From Dermanyssus gallinae (Eukaryota; Arthropoda; Arachnida; Mesostigmata; Dermanyssidae): a stretch of DNA of 64,000 nucleotides. Shown here piece after piece: positions 11,075 to 22,489 of this stretch (positions within the stretch are counted from its first letter, which is position 1; every line of letters starts with the position of its first letter). The stretch is taken from contig QVRM01005375.1 of assembly GCA_003439945.1 (NCBI GenBank), positions 744,001 through 808,000 on the forward strand, in the 5' to 3' direction. The notes beneath the pieces are model-generated. The model searched no databases. It was not told the origin of the DNA and saw nothing but the letters and a program-made list of their open reading frames with translations. Made by a program: the position numbers and the translations under genes.

Positions 11075-11270
11075 AAAAACCTTCGTTTCGACAAAGATTG
11101 TGCTTCTCGGCGAACTTCGAGACATCGACTTAAAGACAACGCTAAATATGTGTAGGCTAAAAATTTCCCTATTGTACAATACGGCTTGCTTGCAGTAACA
11201 CCACTTTTCACAATAAGCAATCTAAAAATGCTAAATCGTTTTAAGACATTTTATATCAATGCTAGCGTGC
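11075..11270 (+). pseudogene. LINE-A copy 1, post-RT fragment
   Basis: Nucleotide match to 21000-21150 of LINE-A copy 2: both carry a CTTCGAGAYATCGACYT block, a block coding for a run of aliphatic residues, and GCATTTTAT- or ACATTTTAT-like ends. It continues copy 1 after the LINE-B interruption. Confidence 0.6.
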
Positions 11271-11537
11271 TAGACTAAGGGTAGCAAAATGACGACTTTT
11301 TTTTGGCGACCGGCATCACGAAGGTGCGCAAACAACACATAACAGGCACTGTTCTAACAGTCATAGGTCATAATCATCAACCAAGTTCGATTATCGGTTT
11401 TACTATAAGCAACATCCTCGCCCTTTTGAGGTCATCCTCAAAATCCTTGCAGTTTAGCTGGCTATGTTTCTCACATTTAAATTCCTACACCATTTGGCAC
11501 AAAGCAGTTTCGTAAATAAACATCCAGCCTTTTTGAC

Positions 11538-11963
11538 GTGCACTTGGGCGTGTGCACGGACATGCGCCTTGACGTGCGCGAAAGCGTATCTACTACGGAA
11601 AGCGGCAAATCCGCCACAAAAGAAGTGCATGTGCCTTGCAAAACTAGGGCCGCAATGGCCGACGACCCCTTTAGTGGCACATCAAGGGCTCGGCAGGGCT
11701 CGGCGCCTCTTGACCTAGACAGAACAAGTAAAGTAACAGGACTGAAGGCGACTCAAGACTCCGCAGAAGCCCTAAAAGTAACACGCCGGACTGCTCGCCT
11801 GGAAGCTGAAAAAGAGACTGACGCGCTCCTAGGCGCACTACACGCACTGCAGATTATAAAGAAGGAAAGGGACGAGGCGGAGGCAACGACGCCTCGTTCC
11901 TTTCCTTCTGTATATCTGGTATCCAGGGCTCCTGGAGGCCCACTATCGTCCTCAGAGCGGTGA
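11538..11963 (+). pseudogene. Possible ORF1 of an R1-type LINE
   Basis: Open frame of 141 codons, rich in Lys, Arg, Glu, Ala and Thr, with a predicted helical stretch (AEKETDALLGALHALQIIKK), as in the N-terminal half of R1-type gag-like ORF1 proteins. No zinc knuckle is seen downstream before an endonuclease-like start at 12483, so the knuckle part is lost or decayed. The assignment comes mainly from position in front of R1-type ORF2 remnants. It could instead be chance open sequence. Confidence 0.35.
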
Positions 11964-12482
11964 GGATTCCGCCTCGGAAGACAAGGCCGACTCGAAGGTA
12001 GTGGCGGAACTGGCGAGGCAGTTCTCCTTGCTCCCCCACCTGCTTACCCCAAGCTCCTGGCACTGCTGCGGTACTCCGCGCAAGCAAAACGCGGGAGACA
12101 CTCGGTGGATCAGCGGGATCGGCTTGCTAGGACCGCCACTCGGTCGTAAACATCCGACCATCATCGACAAGGCCACCAATGGCCTCGTTCGTGCCGGCTC
12201 GTCGAACACTCTCCGCCGCAACCGAAACGGGAGCACCTCTTATTTACGTTGCTTGCTAACGACGGGACACAAGATGCTCGGCGTCCTGGTGACCCAAGCG
12301 TCCTCAGTCGGGATTGTCCAGCTGAGCCGTGCTGACTAACCACCGCAAATGGAGCGTCAGACACGCTGGCGGGCCTTTCTGGCTGATCCCAAACAAAGTC
12401 GCGGCAAATCACGAGCGTCCAACCAGTGGACAGTAGTGTCGGCCGATTGGCAAGCCGTTGAGTTTCCTAAACAATAATTAAA

Positions 12483-14210
12483 ATGGTTCGTATTTTACAT
12501 GTTAATCTTAACCGATAATAACCTGCTCACGACGTCCTCGACGCATACGTTTAGCGCCTATTCACCGCAATCTGCAGCCTGTCAGAGTCTAATAAAAATC
12601 AACAAATAAAAAATAGCCAACATATTTACGTAACGAATATTTACAATAATACATCTATTTTGTAAACGGGGCAGGTCGCTCACCTAGCCATCTTAGAGGC
12701 ATCCACCGGGAGGAGCTTCACGCAGATATTTCTGACCGACTTTGTTCTAGTAATTTATATCTGCCTCCGTGGGGAACCACCCGTCAAGAACCATTCCATT
12801 CGTAGGTCATTTCAACGCCCATGAGACTGCCTGGGGGGGCACTGGACCAGTGACAGGAGCCGCTCCGCGTCCTGAACTAGATGGGCTTCATTTTGTTTGT
12901 AAATGTATTTTCCCCTGTCCTTAAAAAAGGTCTCCCGCAACCTCTCAAGGATTCTAGTAAGAGAGGAGAGAAAGGGACTGCTAAGGACCGTAGCGGAACC
13001 CACAGTCTTGTACGCAGCCCCTCTTTGAGCCGACCTAGCACTGCGGACCTAATGTAACCGCCAAAGCCTCCGTGCCGCTCAGCGCTCCATATGCTATGCG
13101 TGTTTGCAAAGCCTACGGGACGGTTAGTACCGACGTCCTGCTGGTGCTGTCGCATCAGCTCCCGTGGTGCCTACTGAAAGATCCACGCTGACAAGGAAGC
13201 ATTCAGCGACCACCGTTACATCACATACAGCGTACAACCTGCGACACAGCATTTCGACCAGCCACCTTCATTTGTCGCCCCTGGCAGAAACCACGCTGAT
13301 ATACGTCCTCCAGACGGCCTGCCGGGCGGCCGGCAGACTCTCGCGTAGGTCGCAGTTCACGCTCTCTAAAGCCGTGATAGACCCCGGCGGTCAAATTGTC
13401 GCGGAGACTGCATAAAGACCAACTGGGTGCTAACTCGGGTTCGGTCATAAAATGCATACAGGCGGCGCCACGGAGACCCAGGACATCACTTAGTGCAGGT
13501 GAGGAACAAGCTTTCGAGCTCAAACGCTAAGGCTAAGTTTTGGAGAAGAGCTGGTGGAGGCGGCGGAGTTTGACTTGTGGGGTTTCCTTATCGGGTTGTC
13601 ACGAGCAAACGCCGTTGCCTGCCTCCCCCCTTCCACAAAAACCGAGTTTTCTCCGAATTTCAGGCTGTGGCACGACCGCCGACACGGGAAACTTTCCTAC
13701 TGAGCGATTTAGGTTCTGGCCGGACATGGCCAGTTCCAGAGCTAAATGTTATTGATTAAGGCGATTAGCGATCCTGCGTAGTGTGTGACTCTGGGGAGGC
13801 AAATAACGTAGAGCATACTGTTTTGCGGTGTGGTGCTCTCAAGGAAACGAGGGATGCAGGATCAACCTCCGTAAGAGGCCGAGCAATCGGGGAGGTAATC
13901 GCCCATATGATGACTTCGGCGGAAACATTGAGCCGAGGGAGGGGGAAAGCAGCCAGGCGCTCATAGTCTCAACGTGCCTTCACACGACAATTTATAAAAT
14001 GGCAGAATTACCCTATATAACCGCAAGAAAGCATGCGGATGAAAAATAGACATAGCATTGAGTAAAGGAGAACAGCAGAGACGCCTCTACCGCGGCTTTG
14101 AAGTAATGCCAACGTAATACTGAGACTGGGGGGTCCCGGTTTAGTGGGTCTTTAAGCCACACACTTGTCACGCGGGCTGCAAACGACGCATGAACATCAT
14201 GCATTCCCAA
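12483..14210 (+). pseudogene. R1-type LINE ORF2 remnant, internally deleted
   Basis: At 12483 a frame reads MVRILHVNLNR, then stops, then PAHDVLDA: the N-terminal signature of R1-type AP endonuclease (ILQ.NLNR...AHDLL). Near 13555-13600 EFDLWGFPYRVV fits the segment before the reverse-transcriptase fingers. At about 13783-13850 CDSGEANNVEHTVLRC is the C-terminal zinc motif, and HHAFPKPSIQKKP near 14195-14235 matches the tail of the minus-strand copy at 53.4 kb. The whole catalytic RT core is missing between 13600 and 13780, so this copy has a large internal deletion besides many stops. Confidence 0.6.
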
Positions 14211-14259
14211 AACCTTCCATACAAAAAAAACCGATCGCTGAAGTCGAGTTCTTTATGTC

Positions 14260-15540
14260 CGGGGTCGATAGGAAGGCTCATCAGATCAGAAGGCCCCCTA
14301 AGACTGCGGCAGGCCTGCAAGAGCGCTCTTGGGCCACGCGATTCACCAAAGACGCATCCGTCCAGTCTCACCTAAATATTGGTGGACGGTCGAGATTAAA
14401 CACTCCAGGAGGCCTCTGCGGGGAAATCTTTAGAAAAAAGAAGGGCTCCTGGGAGTCCTTCTCGAAAAGCTGAAGAGCGACTTATTCTTATCCTGCAAGG
14501 CTTCACCTTCTACCGCCCAATCTGCTTGATTGGATCCCTGGTGAAGGGTTTTAAGTCCATCGTGGACGCACGCCTTCGAAACGTTTGCGGTCTTCGCTTC
14601 GGCTTCCAATATGAATGACGAAAAGAGTGCTCGACAGTTCGCAAAGCCCGAACTCCCCCGCAGGCCTCCGCCTAGCAAGCGCGATCTACACGGCCATTTT
14701 ACTCGACGCTAAGAGCGCTTTTAACAGCCTCCCGTGAAGAGTCAAACTTAATACTCTTCATAGGAAAAAAACCGTTTCACGTTATTAGAGTCATATTCGT
14801 TTACCTGCATGACCAAACGATACATTCCCACAAGGTTCTTTACTTGGTCTCTCCTCTGAAACAAAGCTTACGACGTGCTGCAGCTGAGGAAACCTTTCCC
14901 CACCGATCTCCTTACATACGCTGTCCAGGCAGACACCCGAGCTGCTGGAGAGGCGCGCGAATGAGGTAATCACCGACGTCCCGCACTGGATGCGGAAAGC
15001 AGGGCTTACTTTAACCTCTGCCCTAATTATTCTAGTGAAATGAAGGAATTGCCGCGCCCTTTACCTACGTCTCAACAATAAAGAGGTCAATATCGCTAAC
15101 ACGGCAAGGTACCTCAGAATATTTCTTGACCAGGGTCTTCGAGGCACCTCCCGTTTGCGCCGGGCAACGGATATGGCCCTCAAAATTAAAAATGACTTTA
15201 CACGCTTTAAGCGCAATATCTTTGAGCCCACGGCGCCGGCGCTTCTACTCGCGGAGACGGTTCCCGGAGGTCTGAACGTGGAAAAGCGCCGCTGTTTTTG
15301 GGAGTTCCCTAAACATGAAGACAAGCGGCAACGTAGCAATACTTTATGGCATGAGTAGTGGGACGACCTAAAAAAGGATGTTCTAGGCGCCAGTCTCCAG
15401 AAAGTTATATCAAGCATCAGGGAGTGGCTAAATTAGCTCGAAGGAGAACTGACCTTTCACGCCACCCAAGTCCTGACGGGCCATGAGAACTTCCAGTCCA
15501 CCTAGCTTAAAATCGGGAAGGCCTACATGTGTCCGCTACA
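14260..15540 (+). pseudogene. R1-type LINE ORF2, second copy (reverse transcriptase)
   Basis: Near 14508-14575 FYRPICLIGSLVKGFK and VDARLR match the first RT motif (YRPI.LL...GK..E, then RL). Near 14695-14735 YTAILLDAKSAFNSLP matches palm motif A, with the catalytic Asp present. YLRIFLD near 15110-15128 matches the thumb motif (YLG..LD). Near 15440-15500 GELTFHATQVLTGHENFQS matches the TQ.LTGHG.F signature of R1-clade proteins. Stops interrupt it. It lies end to end with the deleted copy to its left and is followed by a LINE-A tail. Confidence 0.72.
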
Positions 15541-15559
15541 CGTAGGGCTAGGAGCATCC

Positions 15560-15842
15560 CCACACACGATTCTGAGGTGCTCAGCATGGCCGGGGAAGCG
15601 CGCCTTCGCGACGTTTTTATCAAAATCAGCATTCGTTTAGGCGTGGGGCAGACTGAAGTCAATGCTGAGCCTCTCAGTGGCACGAAGCGGACTATACGGA
15701 CGGACCAGCGTTTTGCTCGGACAAATGGAAGAGAGAAGCCCAGAAGAACCAAACACTAGTTTGTCGAGTGACATGGCACGGATACCATCACCACATGTGT
15801 TTGAGTGAACAGTGTTTTGAGGTCGATGCTTGTATATGTATA
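15560..15842 (+). pseudogene. LINE-A 3' end fragment (copy 4)
   Basis: From about 15638 to 15830 the sequence is closely similar to 21300-21445 of LINE-A copy 2, including the coding for YTDGPAFCSDKWKREAQKN and the following GTCGAGTGACATGG block. The similarity here is higher than between other LINE-A copies. The left edge is uncertain. Confidence 0.72.
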
Positions 15843-15844
15843 TA

Positions 15845-16617
15845 CCTCTATATATATACTTTTCGGCAAGAGTCACTTGAGGGTTTTAAACATTTTCAAA
15901 TAAAAGACAAGGTAGGCTATAAATAAAATTCAAGTTTTATTAGAAAATACATTGCATGCCGTTACACCTGGAAGATGGTGTCAGAAAGAAAGCTGCCCGG
16001 GACTTTTTGGCACTGTCGATACAAAAAAGTTGATGAGTTTATTGACATTACTAACGAATACTTGCTCATTTAAACCCCCACGGGAAAGGTTGCTTAAGCG
16101 AATTAGCCACGGAACGTCTGCCCTCTGGGGGATCAAGCCCCCCAAACTGTTGTTACACTTTTTTTTGCTATCGCAGGTGGGTTATCAAATATAAAAGAAA
16201 AACGGATGCACAATGAAGCCTAATTAAAAACCGAGCTTTTTATTCACGACACTCAAACATTCGTTTGCACTCGAGTGTCACTCACGTGAAGGCAGTCCGG
16301 AAGTATTTTCAATAGTTATTTATTACAGACATCATCTTGAGTCTTACATCCCAGTGCACATTTTACACTTTAGACGCTTTTTAACATCCGATATGCATTT
16401 ACATTGTACACGTTCCGTTGATATTATATAAGTTGTCTTATGTTGACTTATATCACTAGGCCGCTGGAATTAACTAATTTTACCAAATTGGTAACTTTGC
16501 TATCAGCCATTCAGGTTCTCCGAATAGGTTGAGTGTGCTCCCGCTCAGACTCTTGGCACATCTCAGACAGTGAACCGTAACAGCACATCTACGGGAGACC
16601 CCGCTCAAGACATGTGA
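15845..16617. other. Unassigned
   Basis: AT-rich, with no gene or repeat family recognised. Confidence 0.3.
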
Positions 16618-16618
16618 T

Positions 16619-16926
16619 CTTAGAATTAAAAACATATTTTTTTAAGGAGGTTGTTTTTAATTCTAGACTATCCTCCGTCCCCTAGGGCTTGGCACTTAAC
16701 CTGAGGTATATCTTCAATGCACCGAGGGCCGGACATGTTAAGATATCTAGGGTTTCCCCAACAGTCCTTGTGGCAGCATGGCCGCAGACTCTCAGCGGTA
16801 TGGTTTATCATCTATTCTCAATGAGCATTGCTCAAAGAAAATTCGACCGGCAACAGGGATCGAACTGGCGACACCCCGGTAGGTGACAACCATGACTAGC
16901 GCACTAGTCCCCTAGACCACGCCGCC
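16619..16926 (-). mobile_element. SINE-A copy 1 (tRNA-derived)
   Basis: Read on the minus strand it begins with a tRNA-like head. The A box TGGTCTAGGGG lies at 16909-16919 and the B box GTTCGATCCC at 16856-16865, correctly spaced for an RNA polymerase III promoter. The body has close copies at 34710-35009, 44101-44323 and 26441-26570. The 3' end is an inverted repeat: 14-base arms at 16621-16634 and 16652-16665 (TAGAATTAAAAACA and its complement) around a 17-base loop. It is a non-autonomous retroposon and codes for no protein. Confidence 0.85.
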
Positions 16927-16929
16927 ACT

Positions 16930-17435
16930 AGACATGTGACCCTGCAAAGCTTACACTGATCCCTATATTAATACGCTTTTGCGAGATGCCATTCGCAAGT
17001 TAATCCCATTTTCGACAACTGTGTTTCCACCTTGCTAATGCTTTAACATAACTTGGAATAGGCGGCGTCAGGCAAACGCGATCCATCTTCTTCTTCTTCT
17101 TCTGCTTTTTTTTTATACAAGAGGGAGAAATGCTTTTAAACACGATGTGCAGGACTACACGCCGGCTGGTAGCTCGATGGCTACCAAAGCCTTTGTATTA
17201 CTTGCTAAAACCCTTATACCTCTTGTCATCCCCCGTAATCGGGTCCAATAAGTGAATTTAATATTGCTCACAATTAAGGGGTGGTCTCTAAGACTATCAC
17301 AACCTATCTTGTAACTACTATCAGGACCGATTCATGTTTAAAACTCTGTAAATTAAATTTTCCTGCAAGCTTTAGGCCCTTACAGAGCTCATATCGCGTA
17401 GGCTACCATCACGCCAATAACTTCATCAACCGCAT
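16930..17435. other. Unassigned
   Basis: Contains a short TTC run (17089-17106) followed by poly-T. No gene recognised. Confidence 0.3.
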
Positions 17436-17439
17436 CAAT

Positions 17440-18680
17440 TACAATCAAGTCGGCGGCGCGCCGTCGTACAGCCTCCTCCATCATGATCCCTGGTATTACG
17501 CGCGCAAGTTTTTTCCACTGTTTTGGAGACTTCAACATACGTGCGACAACATCCTTTAGATCTAAAGTATCTCCTAGCAGCCCGCCTCTTGGTACTTTTC
17601 ATGCCGGTCAATGGAACGCCGTGTGTTCCGGTGTGTCTCGGGTTATCATGTTGCAGAAAATGCAGATGTCCGAATTTGTTTTTCTAATCCTCTTTACATC
17701 CGCTTGGAACTTCTCTTGACCTTAAGGACCTGTGTGATGTGGTAGGTCAGTTCTCCGCCGGGTCTATCCATCCAAGACCTGATGTCGGGGATAAGCGTCT
17801 TAAAAGGAAAGCCTGGTTCGCTTTTTTGAATGGCGTCCCACTCACGTGGCGTGGCGTGCCACTTCTGCATTATCTGCGAGTGGGCGTTGTTATGATCAAA
17901 CAGGGGATCCGACCACACAGCTGCTCGTTTGTCGATCCTGAGATCCCATGGTATGGTTCCGGCCAGAACAAGCTCTGCGGGTGTACTGACCGCCCTATAA
18001 CCGCTAATGATTCTCAGCGCAGCCCCTCTCTGTGGCCTCCGCAGTATATCTATGTTGCGTTCGTTTGCGGTCGCCTGCTGTATCCACACGGGTTAACCGA
18101 ACAGTGCCACTGACTCACCTACCTTCATGAGCAATCGTCTCTTTTCCGCCCGAGTCCCGTGGGTGTTAGGAAGAAACCGTGCAATCTCATTAATCACTTT
18201 AAGTGCCAGTGTCAGTGGAGATCTTGATATGAGTAGTTCCTATTAGTCCGTGATCGAGACGGACACCGAGGTACCGAGCCGTGTTCAGGACGACAGGATG
18301 TGCTCCATTTTTGGCGAGAAAAGCGTCTTAACTTTTTCATAGCAAATGATGAAGATATTCCCCAAGAAAGTCCGCATGAAATCTCAATTATGTTTGGTAC
18401 TTTGAGGGTGCGTTCTTTCGGCTCATTAATTTGCATGTTCCATCGGCAGTTGCTTTCTAGGTGTACTCCAAAAAGCCGTATACCCTTGAGTTGGTCAATT
18501 ATTTTTCCATCTATTCTTAACGACTACACGCTGTCCTCGATGCGTATTAAAAACCATTATATTCGTTTCGTTTGACTCAATCTTAAAGCCAAGTTTCTCC
18601 AATCATGATGCGATTGCTTTAGTGCCGCATTGGAGCTTGTCGCACGGCAATTGAGATGTCTGTTGTGCCATTTATGCAAA
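17440..18680 (-). pseudogene. R1/I-type LINE ORF2 C-terminal half
   Basis: On the minus strand, LGFKIES near 18575-18605 (with NETNIMVFN after it) fits the RT palm-to-thumb segment K.NIMVFN. Then LRRPQRGAALRIISGYRAVS (17.97-18.04 kb) is the R1/I thumb signature, followed by W...LIPDIRSWMDRPGGEL and TYHITQVL near 17.72-17.79 kb. After one frameshift CIFCNMITRDTPEHTAFH (about 17.61-17.66 kb) gives the C-terminal zinc motif, and MLKSPKQWKKLARVI closes the protein near 17.5 kb. The 131-codon stretch 17694-18089 is intact. There are few frame breaks over the last 600 bases, so this is one of the better-kept R1/I copies here. Confidence 0.8.
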
Positions 18681-18689
18681 TCCTCATGG

Positions 18690-19265
18690 ACTCGTTATTC
18701 GAATTCTGGTACAGGGGAACGCCACGTAAAATTTGCAATGGCAGATATTGCTAATACAACAAAAATCGGACAAAACACTCCACCCCAAACACTAATCCTC
18801 TAATACCTCTGGGCGGGGTAGTCCCTTACATGCTCTAAATGACTTTACCGACAATTAGACTCCTCGGTTCTGTGAAAACTTTTCCTTGGCTTGCAACTTT
18901 CTTGTTTCAAATTGTCTAGGGATACTACCGTTTTAACGAGGAGCCACGAGGCTCGTTCGTGCATCTTATGTACTGACAATTGGGACAAAGAACGGTACGC
19001 AAAAGAGCGCACCCAAACGGGAAGCCAACTGACATTAGAAAGAGGCGTTACTGCTCTAAAAATGCATAATGCTAGTGTGCTAATGTGCTAGTGATTCGAG
19101 TAAAACCTATATTGCGTCATTTTGGTTTATTTTGATACGTCTTTTTTGAAAAACTGAACACTAACGGGGGTAAATTCAATGATCAGGATAGCACAGTCTG
19201 CCGCCTTTAAACGAACCTCACTGCCCGACGATGTATTGCCGCGTCCATGTACATAACCATGCTAA
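18690..19265. other. Unassigned
   Basis: May include older upstream sequence of the minus-strand R1/I-type copy, but no motif is clear. Confidence 0.25.
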
Positions 19266-19269
19266 ACCA

Positions 19270-21600
19270 TGTGGCTATAACCACTCGGTGGCCTTTCTCG
19301 GTGTCATTTTAAAGACGGCCTTCCAGTAGAATTCGCTGAACAAATTGCTCCCTGAAATTTGGCAGAACTCCAGCAGGCCATACAACTCATGTAGTCCCAT
19401 GACGACATCAACACCACCGAAAAGGCGATACGATGGGCAATCCACGTAACAGCTACTAACAGACGATCGGCGAAACCAAACACGCACAGAGCCTGGTTTG
19501 ATGCAGAATGTCACGAGATTAAGCGCATTATATGCAGCCATGACGACTAGAGCCCCTATTATGGACTTAGCTAACTCGTAGATATGAAGCGGGTGTTTCG
19601 GAAAAAAGCGGACCAAGAAGTGTCATTACGAAGAAAATCAAGGCCCGCAATTGATACAAAATAGCGTAAAGAAACCTTGGATGCTCCTACCCAAAGACCC
19701 AAATAAGCTAACCCACTAATTAACAACGAGGTGTGGCAAATACATTTTACAAACCTATTAAAGAGAGAGGTGACACTTACCGACATGGACTGCCCGGGAG
19801 AGTTTACACCTTTTACTGAAGCGGAAGTTATGCAAGCAATCGAGGCAAATAAAAACAATAAATCTGCAGGACCGGACCAGATATTCTGTGAACACTTAAA
19901 ATCAAACCTTAATACCATACGCCCAGTCTTAACGAATCTTTACAATAACTGCCTCAGTCAAGGTAAGATACCTGAAGAGTGGCGGAAGAGTTTCTTGAAC
20001 CCAATATATAAACTGAAGGGAGACGCTACTGACCCGACACATTAACGCGAGGTCGCACTGACGAGCACTCTGTACAAAATACTTGCATCACTCGTAGTGT
20101 CAAGGTTATATAACACCGCTAAAGAAAAGCTACTCTCTGAGCAACACAACATTCCTCCCCGGGCGATCAACCGAAGATGCTATTAATCTCCTGCTGGACT
20201 ATGTGGAACGACGGCGCCAAAGAAATGACGTATACGGCATTCATAGATTTTAAGACCGCATTTGACTCTGTTCCAAGGGACCGTCTTTTAGAGATCATTC
20301 GTAGCAAATTTTTAATACGGGGAGCAATGTACAACCTTGTACGGGACATGCTTCACTGTACCTTCATCATAGTTAAGAACGGAGATCATTACGTCAACGA
20401 CACAATAACGCAAACGGTAGGATTGGCACAAAGAGATCCTGCTAGCCCGTTTCTTTTTGTAATGTACATAGCAACCCTATCGAATCTTCTACGCGAAGCA
20501 AAAGCTCCGCACGTCTTCTACGCAGATGACCTAGTCATTCTCGCAAAGTCGCGCGAACATCTGCAGTATTTCCTAAACAAAACAGTTATTTGGTGCAAAG
20601 AGAACAAGCTAACAATAAACAGAGTTAAACAAAAGTCCTTCGCTTTAGCCGAGGAGGGGCATATGCCGCAGGCGACCGTCTCATCAAAATAATTGGCACT
20701 GCATTGGAGATCGTCAGCCACTCTCTTTATCTCGGCGTTACATTGACACCGAGGCTCTCTTTTAGCAGACATGTCAATTTAATACTAGCCAAAAAAAAAT
20801 CCTTTTGGGGCTGACTCTCAGTCAAGAGTTAACGTCCATGGGACTGCTTTTCGCATTGCTTCATAGATGGTCCCCCATATATACAAATGTGCAACGGAAG
20901 AGTTCGAACCCGCGCCTATGTGTCTCCTCCGCTCGCGAGGCCCAGGCGCCACCAGGCTCGACAAGATAAGAGTAGCCAGGGCAACATCAACTGTCATGCT
21001 TTTCGGTAAACTTCGAGATATCGACCTGAAGACAGCGATAACATATTTAAGCTAAAATTGTTCTTATTCTACGATACGGCCTGTCTGCAATAGCACATTT
21101 TCTCACTATTTGCGATCTGAAAAGGCTAGACCGTCTAAAGGCATTTTATTTAAAACGCGTGCTAGGTCTACCCTTCGCTCTCGAATTATGTCGCGAACAA
21201 CTCTTACAGAGGATTTTGCCCTAGACGGACTGCCACTTAGTAGAGCCGTACTCACAGTTTATACAGAGTTTCGGGAGATACGCAACGTGAAATTTGCGTC
21301 CAACAACTATACGGACGGACCAGCGTTTTGCTCGGACAAATGGAAGAGAGGAGCCCAAAAGAACCGAGCGCTAGTTTGTCGAGTGACATGGTACGGATAT
21401 CATCACTAGATGTGTTTGAGTGGACAATGTTTTGAGGTCGATGGTTCTGTGTGTAGATTTTGTGAAGAATGTAATATTGATAGATACCATATACTTGTGT
21501 GCACCGAAAAAGACACCGCGTCATTACAATCTCGTACACACTACATAGAATCAGTGTAGATCTCACACAACATCCGATGTATATTGCTACCAATATTATG
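19270..21600 (+). pseudogene. LINE-A copy 2, best reverse-transcriptase copy
   Basis: AWFDAECHEIKR near 19493-19530 is the linker between endonuclease and RT. FTEAEVMQAIEANKNNKSAG with PDQIF (19808-19890) is the first RT block. A frameshift region follows near 20045-20210. Then TYTAFIDFKTAFDSVPRDRL (motif A, catalytic Asp present), a GLAQRDPASPFLF motif (PQG decayed to AQR), and YADDLVILAKS (20519-20551, catalytic YADD intact). After a SINE-C insertion at 20807-20964 the protein resumes and ends in CRFCEECNIDRYHILVC (about 21455-21505), a CCHC motif. Family members lie at 9.6, 15.6 and 58.7 kb. The clade within L2/CR1/Jockey-like LINEs is not settled by eye. Confidence 0.82.
20807..20964 (-). 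mobile_element. SINE-C copy inserted in LINE-A copy 2
   Basis: The reverse complement of this stretch aligns end to end with 44720-44885, including the GAGCCTGGTGGCG head, a CGGGTTCGAACTC B box, a GGAGGAGACACATAGG block and the CAGTCCCATGGACGTTAA body. It interrupts LINE-A between the RT thumb and the later domain, so it is younger than that copy. Confidence 0.82.
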
Positions 21601-21604
21601 GTGA

Positions 21605-22112
21605 ATAAATATATGTATTTATCTGTATTTACATTTGGCAGAACATATGGCGAGTAGTCTACTCATGACAAAATACTAAGTAACTAAGTGCAGAGAGGGA
21701 ATTAAAGCAAAGACTCACTAGAAAAAGCTTACCCTGCCTCTGGCGAACTATAAGACAAAATTTAAGTCCGCCCTGAAAATCGGATCAGATACACAGGGGT
21801 AAGATGAATAGGGAATGCCGGGACCTCTAGACAAAAGGCCAGATTCTAAATCAGGGAGGGAGGAAACACACGGCGAAACCTCAAAGACGACGCGTTCAAT
21901 GGCGAGAACACAGAGGAACACGCAAAGATGATTATTAATGACTCTAAGAAAGAATGAAACGGTAAAAACAGTCTGCTAGTAGGTGAGTTGTCTAAGCAAA
22001 GTACCTTAGCAAACAGATTTACTGCAGGTTTAACACACAAGAGGAAGAGCAGGACGGCGGCGCCGAATGCGCTGGGTTTTGTATGTAACTTATGTGAAAT
22101 GCTCATCAAAAA
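21605..22112. other. Unassigned
   Basis: Follows the end of LINE-A copy 2. AT-rich at first. No gene or repeat family recognised. Confidence 0.3.
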
Positions 22113-22116
22113 CTTT

Positions 22117-22235
22117 TTGGGCTGATTCTAAGCCAACATTTAACGTTCGGGGGATTGCTTTTGCATTGCTTTGTAAGAAGGACTCCATAAATACAAACGT
22201 GCAACGGCGGGGATTTAGCCCATGCAGGTCTATGT
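22117..22235 (-). mobile_element. SINE-C fragment (body)
   Basis: Reverse-strand match to the SINE-C body (GCACRTTTGTA, then GGAGTC, GAAGCAATG-like and GACGTTAA-like blocks). The tRNA-like head is missing here. A short match to the head (CACCAAGCTCGACGGC) occurs at about 22466-22486, so the copy may have been split by about 225 bases of other DNA. Confidence 0.65.
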
Positions 22236-22489
22236 ATACGAAACCGGATTCTATGGACAGAGCGCTCTCCTTTCGCTGTAGGTAAAGGTCAATAGCGGCA
22301 ATGACAAAGTTGTGTTCTCGGAGTGTCTACCTCATTGTTTCACGAGTATTTCTTACGAAATTTCCGGGAGCGTTTACCATGTCGAACTTTGTGCCAAAAG
22401 TCACAGTCAGAATATCTTCAACCGTTACTGATTGAGAGACGTTTGTTTTTTGCTCAAACAAAGCACGCCACCAAGCTCGACGGCGCTCA

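Noticed and set aside
16856..16926. Possible minus-strand tRNA gene
   Set aside because: tRNA-like head of SINE-A, repeated at 34.9-35.0 kb with the same downstream body.
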